Origin: Closterium sp. Naga37s-1
Lineage: Eukaryota; Streptophyta; Zygnematophyceae; Desmidiales; Closteriaceae
Direction: 5' to 3'
Assembly: GCA_947471745.1 (NCBI GenBank)
Contig: CANJKZ010000430.1
Coordinates: 522,501 to 586,500 of the forward strand
DNA length: 64,000 bases
The notes under the pieces are model-generated. The model ran no database searches. It was not told the origin of the DNA and worked only from the letters and a program-made list of their open reading frames with translations. Position numbers and translations under genes: made by a program. Position 1 is the first letter of the stretch; every line of letters starts with the position of its first letter. Below are positions 53,766 through 61,270 of this stretch, piece by piece.

Positions 53766-54489
53766 TGTCACAATAAGCAGGCAGAAAAATAGAACACGAA
53801 AGAGGGTTTGCACTAGCAAGCAGTTGAGTACATATAGGAAACCCTTAATTGGGCTGTACTCGCTATAGAGTACCCCACTGCAGGCTAGACAAATACAACA
53901 TTCTGACACACCCCCAAAGCCAAAGTGGGGTGTAATCAGCACAATAAGCAGGCAGAGCAATAGTTCACAATGATAAGCACAGCTAGAGGCTATCACAGAG
54001 GGCAAGTGAGGAGGAGGAGGGACTGTGGGGTCGAGTAGATGGGAGGCGACGGCTGAAGCTGCAGACACACTGTAGCGGCTGGCTCAGTGGCTACCGAAGC
54101 AATGGCCCGGACTTCAGGAGTAACTGGCTCCGCGGCTACGCCGAGCGGCTGGAGCAACTGACCCACGGGCGACTGGCGACTACCGGAGATTGTAGCCTCC
54201 GGACTACTGGCGCTGCGGACGACAAGACGGCTGCCTCCACTCAACCTCCCCCAGCTATCCCACACCCCTTTCACACACCCCCTGCTGTTCCCCTAAAACT
54301 GCTCACACGCCACCCCCCTAGTACCACTCCAACGACTCCCACACATCCACCCCCCCTCAGCGGCAGCTGCAGCAGTGGGAGACGGAGGAGGAGGAGGAGG
54401 AGGAGCAGGGGACGGCGCACACACCCGTCACCCCCATACTCGCCACCCCCAAACCCTAACACAGGCAGCACGGGGCAGGAGCGCGGGTA

Positions 54490-55000
54490 GCGGGCGAGCG
54501 GAAGCGGGGCGGCGCGCTGGTCCCTGGGGCGCCTCGACGGGCGACGGGAGGGGGCGGCGCGCGGGCCCCCGGGGTGCCTCGACGGGCGACGGGAGGGGGG
54601 CGACGCGCGGGCCCCCGGGGCGCCTCGACGGGCGACGGGAGGGGGCGACGCGCGGGCCCCCATGGCGCCACGACGGGCGACGGGAGGGGGCGACGCGCGG
54701 GCCCCCGGGGCGCCACGACGGGCGACGGGAGATGGGCGACGCGCGGGCCCCCAGGGCGCCGCGGCGGGCGACTGGAGGGGGGGCGACGCGCAGGCCCCCA
54801 GGGCGCCACGACGGGCGACGGGAGGGGACAGCGCGCGGGCCCCCGGGGCGCCACGACGGGCGACGAAACCGCCGCGCGCTCCCGGGGCGCGCGGCGGGCA
54901 GGAAACCGCCACGCGCCCCGAGCGCGTGGCGGGCAGAAAACCGCCGCGCGCCCCGAGCGCGCGGCGGGAAGAAAAAAACGCCAAGCGCGCAGGGTGCGCA
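54490..55000 (-). repeat. E8 leader minisatellite
   Basis: A ~50-bp unit built on CGCCACGACGGGCGACGGGA and GCGCGGGCCCCC gives spurious long frames on both strands. Confidence 0.85.
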
Positions 55001-55061
55001 GCAGGAAGAAAACGTCGCGCGCCTGGGGCGCGCGATAGGCAGGACAGCAGCGGAAGCATAG

Positions 55062-55113
55062 GGTGGGCCCACCCACAGGATCGACCAAGGAGGGTCGACC
55101 TGCTCTGATACCA
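55062..55113 (-). other. E8 leader module: PBS, inverted repeat, GGGCCCACC
   Basis: Read on minus: PBS TGGTATCAGAGC, inverted repeat CAGGTCGACC / GGTCGATCCTG (one bulged base; 55093-55102 with 55076-55086), then GGGCCCACC (55062-55070). Confidence 0.7.
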
Positions 55114-55254
55114 TGTCAGAATCCCAACCACTAGACCATTGGGATAAAAGGGCTTGTTTCAGTAGCGGGTTTGTGCGCCCATAACCCCCCAGGCGAACGC
55201 GCCTGTAACCCCCCCTAGGGTCAATCGGGCATCCACAGTGCAGATCTACTGACA
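55114..55254 (-). repeat. Foreign LTR-like unit inside the E8 5' terminus
   Basis: On minus it starts TGTCAGTAGATCTGC just after a G7 purine tract, and ends with TCCCAATGGTCTAGTGG followed by TTGGGATTCTGACA, next to the PBS. That last part resembles the 5' half of a tRNA-Glu gene, including an A-box match (TGGTCTAGTGG). Confidence 0.65.
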
Positions 55255-55325
55255 CCCCCCCACACTGAGAGGCCCAGGACTGAGCACAGCGGCAACGGCC
55301 TACATGTGCATACAACATTCTGACA

Positions 55326-55798
55326 GAATTTTGGTGGACAACCCCTTTTAAGGGGGGGGGAGAGAGTGCTTTCGCACAGTATTTCCTCGGCGGTTTCCGA
55401 CAACTTCATCAGATTCATTCAGCACGACGGACGACTCCGGTTTACTCAACGATATAAACGGTCTCTGCTCCCTCGACATTGAATTATATGTCAGCAGATT
55501 CCTGGCAACATCGCATGAAGCTCGACCATCAGATTGAAATCTGTAACATCAACGACTTCTATCACTTCGCATATTGATTTCGACTTTCAATCACGACCGT
55601 CAACCCGGCATCTACAACACCAACGGTTGACATTCCAACCTTGTGGTTTTCGCCTGGTCAAGTACTGAGCCACGCGTGAGCTCAATATTTAACGCCTTTC
55701 AGAGCCGTCGGATCAGCCTTCGACCGAATATATACAGTCTATTTTTTATTAACAGAGTTGCCTTCGTATACGGAGGTCTTATTAAGAAGGTGGGAGAG
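55326..55798 (+). other. E5 internal segment 4 and polypurine tract
   Basis: Non-coding; ends with AAGAAGGTGGGAGAG directly before LTR B. Confidence 0.55.
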
Positions 55799-56081
55799 TG
55801 TAAGGAATTACAGTTCCTTACTGTAGCCTGACCATACCGGGTACAGCCCGAGGGTCTCGCGTCAGTTCAGTTCGGTCTACATTTTCGACCCGAACCACTT
55901 CCGAGTTGCCCCCGCTTCAATCGCCTCCTTTCCAACCCTCGCTCACCCCTGTCAAATTATATGTTTACTGCTATCTAGGATGTAGTGGGTCTAGCCTTAG
56001 GGTGTACAGTAATTTGCTCGACACTTCATTGTATCCCCTCCTTGCCCTAATCCACCTCATTCTTTCCTACCTATCTCAACA

Positions 56082-56137
56082 TGGTATTAAGAGCTAGGAC
56101 GTTCCTAGCCTAGGACCTAAAAGTTTAAGGGCCCACC
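56082..56137 (+). other. E9 leader module: PBS, inverted repeat, GGGCCCACC
   Basis: PBS TGGTATTAAGAGC at 56082; inverted repeat CTAGGA-CGT-TCCTAG at 56094-56108; GGGCCCACC at 56129-56137. Confidence 0.75.
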
Positions 56138-56279
56138 GTTAGTTTCCTGCACGTCGTGCGCCCCTAGGGCGCGATCGTTTTTTCTGTCCGTGGCGCGCCA
56201 CTAGCCCTGCCCTCTAGAATCGTCCTGCCCTGCGCGTTACCCCACCCCCTCACAATCGCGCTGCCCCGCACGTGCACTG

Positions 56280-57370
56280 TCCTGCCCCTACCGCTCGAGC
56301 TGACCCTCGCGCTGCCCTGCCCCGCCCGCGATCGCGCTGCGCTGCCCCGCCAGCGCGCGGCTGTCCTGCCCTGCTCCTACGCGCTGCCCTACGCCGCCCG
56401 CAAACGCGCTGCCCTGCGCCCTGCTAGCGACCCGCACCCGCGCTAGCCTGCCCTGCCCTACGGGCTGCCTTGCGCCACCCACGAGCGCCTGCCCTGCGCT
56501 CTGCCAGCGACCCGCACCCGCGCTAGCCCGCCCTACCCTACGCGCTGCCCTGCGCTGCCCGCGAGCGCCTGCCCTGCGCCCTGCCAGCGACCTGCACCAG
56601 CGGTATCCCACCCCTTCCCAGCATCCCGCGCGCTGCCTTGCCCTGCAGCCCGCGCGCTACCCTGCCTTGCGCCACTCGCTGTCCGTGCACCCGCTGCCAG
56701 TGCCCTGCCAACTGCTGTGCCCGCGCTACTTGCACAGCCAGTGCGCTACCCGCACGCTGTCTGCGCCGCCTGCGTGCACCTTGCCTGCGCTGCAGCTGCT
56801 GCTAAGCTACTGCTGCCGCTTGCCTCGAGCGTGCCCTGCCCTGCCGTGGGCTGCTGCGCTGCTGCTACTGCTCAGCTGCTGTTGCTGCTAGGCTGCTGCT
56901 ACCACCTGTGTTGCTGCTGCTGCGCTGCTGCTGCTGCTACGCTGCTGTTGCCGCCTGCGCTGCTCCTACTGCTCAGCTACTGCTGCCACCCGCGCTGCTG
57001 CTGCCACCTGTGCTGCTGCTGTTGCCGCCTGCGCTGCTGCTGCCGCCTGTGCTGCTGCTAATGCTGCGCTGCTGCTACTGCTCAGCTGCTACTGCTGTTA
57101 GGCTGCTTCTGCCGCCTGAGCTGCTTCTGCAGCCTGCGCTGCTGCTGCCACCTGTGCTGCTGCTGCTGCGCTGCTGCTGCTGCTGCCGCCTGCGCTGTTT
57201 TTGCTGCCGCACTGCTGCTTTTGCTGCTACTGCCACCTGTGCTGCTGCTGCTGTGCTGGTGCTGCTGCTAAGCTGCTGCTCCCGCCTGCGCTGCTGTTGC
57301 TGCTGCTAGGATGCTGCTGCCGCCTGAGCTGCTGGTGCCACCTGCGCTGCTGCTGCCACCTGTCCTGCTG
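56280..57370 (+). repeat. E9 leader minisatellites
   Basis: A GCCCTGCGC...CGCGCTGCCCTGC array (about 56300-56680) passes into a CTGCTGCTGCCRCCTGYGCTG array (about 56800-57370). In the + frames these read as Leu/Cys/Ala repeats, not a real protein. Confidence 0.85.
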
Positions 57371-57379
57371 CTTGCTGCC

Positions 57380-58246
57380 GTTCCTGCTACTATCTCGACT
57401 CCCACTGTTCTAGCCTTTGACGCAGTGGGGCACCCTCTAGGGCTCGACTCCTGGCTAGAGGGGCTGCACCTGTACCTCCATAGTGTCACTCGCCACGACG
57501 TCTCACTGTTCGAGCACACGACGGGGTCTCTTCAGGCCCCCGAGGCTCCTGCTGAGCCTCCTGCTGACGATGGGGAGGAGGTGCGGACGCAGTTCCGCAA
57601 AGCTCACCTTGCCTACAAGCAGTGGATGGCGCGAGATGCCGCCGCCACACTTGCAGTCCGCCTTCACCTCTCGCTCGACCAGAGAGCCAACTTTTGCCAG
57701 GTGCCGTCGGCCCATGTTATGTATTCCGCTGTGGTTAGGAGCTACTCCCCCCCCCCTCCTGCCGTCCTAGGCTGTCTTGCGATGCCTCTTACCTTCCCTG
57801 CGCTGTCAGACTTCGCCTTTGTAGCTGAGGAGGGTGGTGGTAGTGGAGCTGGCGAGAGTGGCGGGGGCGAGCATCAGCAGTTAGAGTCCTCGTGTGTCGC
57901 TGCTTGTGCGCCTATTAGCACAGGTGCAGTTCCTGCGGAGGCGTTGCTCTCAGTCCCTGTCACTCTGGCCGACCCCACCTCTGGACTAGTCTCTGCGCAC
58001 TCCTCTGACTCCTCTGGCTCGACTGAGGGGGGTGACCCTGCTGCTGCCGACTCAGCGTACCTCTTGCCGCTCGCCGCGCTTGGAGACACCTCCGGATTTT
58101 CCGCCTCGGACGTCTTCGCCTCCTCTGCAGCCTGTCGTTGTGGACTTCGGGGGCCCACGCCGAGGGTGCTGGCTTTGGGGGTACTGGTTCAGGATGTGCT
58201 GGTTCTGGGGGTGATGACTCTGGGGCTGATAGGGATCCTCTTGTAG
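57380..58246 (+). pseudogene. E9 gag capsid region fused to a deleted interior
   Basis: TPTVLAFDAVGHPLGLDSWL matches the gag start of E3 (VLAFDAEGR); KQWMARDAAATLAVRLHLSL and FCQVPSAHVMYSAVVRSY follow the capsid pattern. No ATG lies at the homologous start. The frame passes from gag into a protease scrap (VTLADPTSG) and linker. Confidence 0.75.
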
Positions 58247-58334
58247 TGGAGTTGGAGGTGCTGGTTCTGGCACTGGAGGTGTTCCTGGGACTGGCGGTCC
58301 TGGTGTTTGTGCTGGAGGTGCTGGGTCTGGGGGT

Positions 58335-58970
58335 GTGTCGCAATCGCTACCGCGACAGCCTATCTTCTTGGAGCAGCCGTCGTCGTCGCTACCTGAGTCA
58401 GCGCTTCACCACCTTCTCCGCCTCCCGCCTGCCTCTGCTGAGCCGACGACCCCTGGTACTCCTCCTCCTCTGTTGTTTCCTGACGTTCCTGACCCTGTGT
58501 ATGTCCTTGCTCGTGCTGCTAGCCCGACTATCCCTCGTTGTCTAGCCGCGCATGTGACTGCACATGTTTTTTCGCCTGCTACTGCTTCTGCCTTAGTAGT
58601 TGAGCTCGCTGGCTTTGCCGCTCCTTGCCGCCGTGCCTACCTTGCGGGTCTTGTTTCTACCTCTTCGTCTCCTCCGTCCGTCGGGGGTGAGCTAGACCTT
58701 GGCTGTGACGTCCTTGAGGACAGGCAGTTCGAGCTGGAGTACTTGCCGTACCCTCTCAGCATCCGGACTCGCTACGTTACGCCCGAGCATTGGCGGGCTG
58801 CTAGGAGGGTGCTACGCTACTTGGTCAGACTCGCGAGCAGAACGTAGCACTGTGCACTTCGTTCCTTTCCCGTACGAGCGTTGCAGCAGCGTTCTCAGCT
58901 CCACCTTTTCTTCAGTGGCCTCCCTGGCCGACACTTTTGCTCTCTTCATGAGTACTCTTGCTAGGTTGTG
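58335..58970 (+). pseudogene. E9 remnants of the RT upstream region and RNase H
   Basis: PSVGGELDLGCDVLEDRQFE corresponds to the region just before RT in the other elements; it jumps at once to YPLSIRTRYVTPEHWRAARR of RNase H, then to a scrap of the C-terminus (58860-58960). RT is completely absent. Confidence 0.8.
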
Positions 58971-59000
58971 ATAATTGTATTTATTTTGTTGTTATCACAT

Positions 59001-59108
59001 TGCATGTGAACTGGCCTTGTGGCCGCTTGTTTGTGCTCAGACTGTGTGGTGATCTTGAGATCCACCCTGGGCTTTGCTTTGTTGCTTCGCTTGACTGGTC
59101 TTGTGACC
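59001..59108 (+). other. E9 3' UTR structured block (three stem-loops)
   Basis: GGCC-TTGT-GGCC (59013-59024); GCTCAG/CTGGGC (59035-59040, 59067-59072, one G-U) around GTGG/CCAC with inner GATC/GATC; GGTC-TTGT-GACC (59097-59108). Confidence 0.75.
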
Positions 59109-59395
59109 ATTGCTTTCTCTGGCTATCCCCCACTTCGCCTATGGGGGTGTGTCAAATTATATATTTAGTGTTATCTAGGCTGTAGTGGGTTTAGCCTTAG
59201 GGGGTACTGTAATTTGCTCGACACTTCATTGTATCCCCCTCCTTGCCCTAATCCACCTCATTCCTTCCTACCTATCTCAACAACCCCGAGGTCCTCGCCT
59301 AGCCAGGAAACCCCCGATATTTACTGTCACTTTCATTGTATCGACAGCTTCCGTAATCACAATCTCTTTATTAACTGATTATGCGCACTCTCTTA

Positions 59396-59948
59396 GGGTA
59401 CATTCCTGTGTCGACATTTGTGTCTCAATCCCCTTTTTCCCGAGTCGCGCCTGTAAATTTGCCCATCCTCGCGTCACAAAAAACTGATGTACCTCGACAT
59501 TGTGCGACTGAAAGAGGGGTACAGTTGGCGGCTTTTTATTGGCCGACCCCATTTGACTCGATCCTTGACGTTTTGGCGAGAAAGAAGGGTCGAGAAGGGG
59601 AGTGGGTTCGCCGGGCAGGCATGCGTGAAAGCGGGGCGTGGGAACCCCTCGATGGGCTGCCCGAACGTGGCGGTTTCATTTCCCGCTCAAATATGTCACC
59701 TCGTCGTGCGTCCAGATGCATGCGGTCGGGCCGGGCAAATGCTTGTCATTTCGACACGCGTACGATTTCTTGGACGAGACGGGGCCTCGTCCAACTCGTC
59801 TGCGATACTAGCGCAATACACGCTGACCAATGTACAATATAGTAAAAGTCGCATTAGGGCGACACACGATTGTGACATTGTACGTTTTATGCTGTTTTCA
59901 TGCGTCACAAAAGGATTGAGACACAAATGTCAACACAGGAATGTACCC
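59396..59948. mobile_element. MITE-2: PIF/Harbinger-like, 553 bp
   Basis: Terminal inverted repeats of about 36 bp (GGGTACATTCCTGTGT outermost) with one mismatch. TSD TTA at 59393-59395 and 59949-59951. LTR A carries one TTA at the matching position (about 42650), the empty site. The interior encodes no transposase. Confidence 0.93.
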
Positions 59949-59966
59949 TTAGTTCAACTCTTAACA

Positions 59967-60176
59967 CGTAATGTACTGGGTACCAACAGGTTCGAGGTTG
60001 TGATAAGGGTTGTGTAAACGTTTATGGTATACTGGTAAATACACACCATAACAATAATTTTTACAAATCGATCAAGAAGATATGTTGCGCAAAAATATGT
60101 TTCTAGGGGTTCAGGAAATTCATACACATGATGCAAACTCTGGAAAGTTATTGTGCACTAGCAGAGACATGAAGTT
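59967..60176. other. Sequence between E5 and E10
   Basis: These 210 bp of AT-rich DNA have no recognised feature. Confidence 0.5.
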
Positions 60177-60347
60177 TGTCAGAATAGGAACGTACGAATG
60201 ATTGACTAGGTAGGAAGCATGAGTACAAGTACTGCCTAACCCTAAACTGTTGTACCCTTTAGGGTATGCCCCACTACAGCCTACAGAGAACAACTACAAT
60301 TTGACACACCCCCATAGGCAAAGTGGGGGATACCAAACACAGCGGAC

Positions 60348-60460
60348 GGTCACAAGACCAGTCAAGCAAGAGAACAAAGCAAAGCAAATCTCAGGGTGGA
60401 TCTCAAGATCACCACGCATTCTGAGCACAAGCAAGCAGCCACAAGGACAGTTCACATGCA
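60348..60460 (-). other. E10 3' UTR structured block
   Basis: On minus: first hairpin partly degraded (GTCC-TTGT-GGCT, near 60434-60449); GTGGTGATC/GATCCAC middle stem; GGTC-TTGT-GACC (60348-60359). Confidence 0.65.
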
Positions 60461-60551
60461 GAGTTATAAAAGTACAAGCAGTACAGTGATCACAACCTAG
60501 CAAGAACAAGCATGCAGGTATAGATAGATATAGATCACAGTACAAGACAAG

Positions 60552-60891
60552 TCAAGCAACCAGCAGGTGAGGCAGAGTAGGCACAAGGCCTAGAGCAGTG
60601 CAGAAACGCTGATGGTCACCAGACCCAAGGGCCTTGGTGAAGACATCAGCAGTGTTGGCCCGAGAGGCCACGTAAGCAAGGTGGAGCTGACCACGATGCT
60701 GCAGCTCCCGAGCAAGAAAGTAACGAAGAGCAATGTGCTTCGTTCAGTGCTCCAGTCTCTGCTCCTGACACAAGGCAATCATGGCCTTGTTGTCAACGTA
60801 CAGAACTGGAGGAGAACGAGGCCGCTCACCCAAGTCGGTCAGCAGGTAGGTCACCCAGCGTAACTCCTGTGCAGCCATGGCCCCCGCGTAG
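60552..60891 (-). pseudogene. E10 RNase H C-terminal part
   Basis: It reads AMAAQELRWVTYLLTDLGE, VLYVDNKAMIAL, then TGA where relatives have an Arg codon (EH*TKH), LRYFLAREL and NTADVFTKALG, ending at the stop 60552-60554. Confidence 0.85.
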
Positions 60892-61075
60892 TGTTAGAAT
60901 CACTAGCTAGGGAACGAGGAAAGGTGATGATTAGGTGAAGATTGGGGTACAAGACTAGAGTGTCGAGACTATTTGTGTACCCCCTAAGGCTAGCCCCAAT
61001 ATAGCCTAGATACAATTATGCATATGTTTTGACACACCCCCATAGGCGAAATGGGGGATAGCCAGAGCAAGTAGT

Positions 61076-61180
61076 GGTCACAAGACCAGTCAGGAAGGGC
61101 AAAGCAAGCTCAGGGTGGATCTCGAGGAAACCACACAAATTCCGAGCACAAGCAAGTGGTCACAAGACCAGTTCACATGC
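61076..61180 (-). other. E11 3' UTR structured block (three stem-loops)
   Basis: On minus: first hairpin GGTC-TTGT-GACC (61158-61169), a paired change from GGCC/GGCC of the + strand elements; GCTCGG/CTGAGC (61142-61147, 61108-61113) around GTGG/CCAC; third hairpin GGTC-TTGT-GACC (61076-61087). Confidence 0.75.
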
Positions 61181-61270
61181 AGTTTAATAATATAGCAAGG
61201 GGTACAGTGAGCACAACCTAGCAAGTGTAAGTATGCAGGTATATATATAGAGATCACAGTACAAACAGAG

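Larger units (their letters stand above)
53766..55325 (-). mobile_element. E8: short minus-strand LTR element with a chimeric 5' LTR
   Basis: TSD GAATT (53761-53765, 55326-55330). The left (3') LTR is a 143-bp E7-like LTR (53766-53908). The right (5') terminus spans 55114-55325 and shares only its last ~15 bp (TACAACATTCTGACA on +) with the left LTR; the rest holds a different LTR-like unit (55114-55254). The interior is a leader-type GC-rich minisatellite with no pol. Confidence 0.85.
55950..59282 (+). mobile_element. E9: Ty1/copia element with gag but pol mostly deleted
   Basis: LTRs 55950-56081 (132 bp) and 59150-59282 (133 bp), about 7% diverged. TSD ACCCC (55945-55949, 59283-59287); LTR A gives the empty site. 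It keeps a gag capsid region and short RNase H scraps; protease, integrase and RT are lost. Confidence 0.93.
42399..59966 (+). mobile_element. E5: old non-coding (LARD-like) LTR element hosting a TE nest
   Basis: LTR A (42399-42665) is followed by an iMet PBS (TGGTATCAGAGC, 42669 on); LTR B (55799-59966 with insertions) is preceded by a purine-rich AAGAAGGTGGGAGAG. Both therefore read as one + strand element. Internal sequence survives in four pieces (42666-43473, 50139-50562, 52011-53765, 55326-55798; about 3.4 kb) with no recognisable gag or pol. LTR divergence is near 10%. The flanks (AATAA, CGTAA) do not form a clean duplication, so A and B could belong to two elements. Confidence 0.65.
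55799..59966 (+). repeat. E5 LTR B (3'), interrupted by E9 and MITE-2
   Basis: The pieces 55799-55949, 59288-59392 (plus one TTA) and 59952-59966 align in order with LTR A. E9 sits between with ACCCC duplication and MITE-2 with TTA duplication. Confidence 0.8.
60177..60891 (-). mobile_element. E10: minus-strand copia element, 3' part, split by E11
   Basis: The 3' LTR (60177-60306, 130 bp), polypurine tract, structured 3' UTR and the RNase H end are present. Its sequence stops inside the MAAQ-block codons at CGTAG, where the E11 LTR begins; the remainder should lie beyond 64000. Confidence 0.85.

Noticed and set aside
54271..55131. Long frames on both strands in the E8 and E7 interiors
   Set aside because: GC-rich repeats; no gag or pol motifs, and neighbouring frames are equally open.
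55114..55254. A complete tRNA gene
   Set aside because: Only a 5'-half-like segment with an A-box match is present; no B-box in the right order, anticodon arm or acceptor closure.
56667..57309. Leu/Cys-rich frames resembling membrane or cysteine-rich proteins in the E9 leader
   Set aside because: CTGCTG-type repeat tract; hydrophobicity is a by-product of the repeat.
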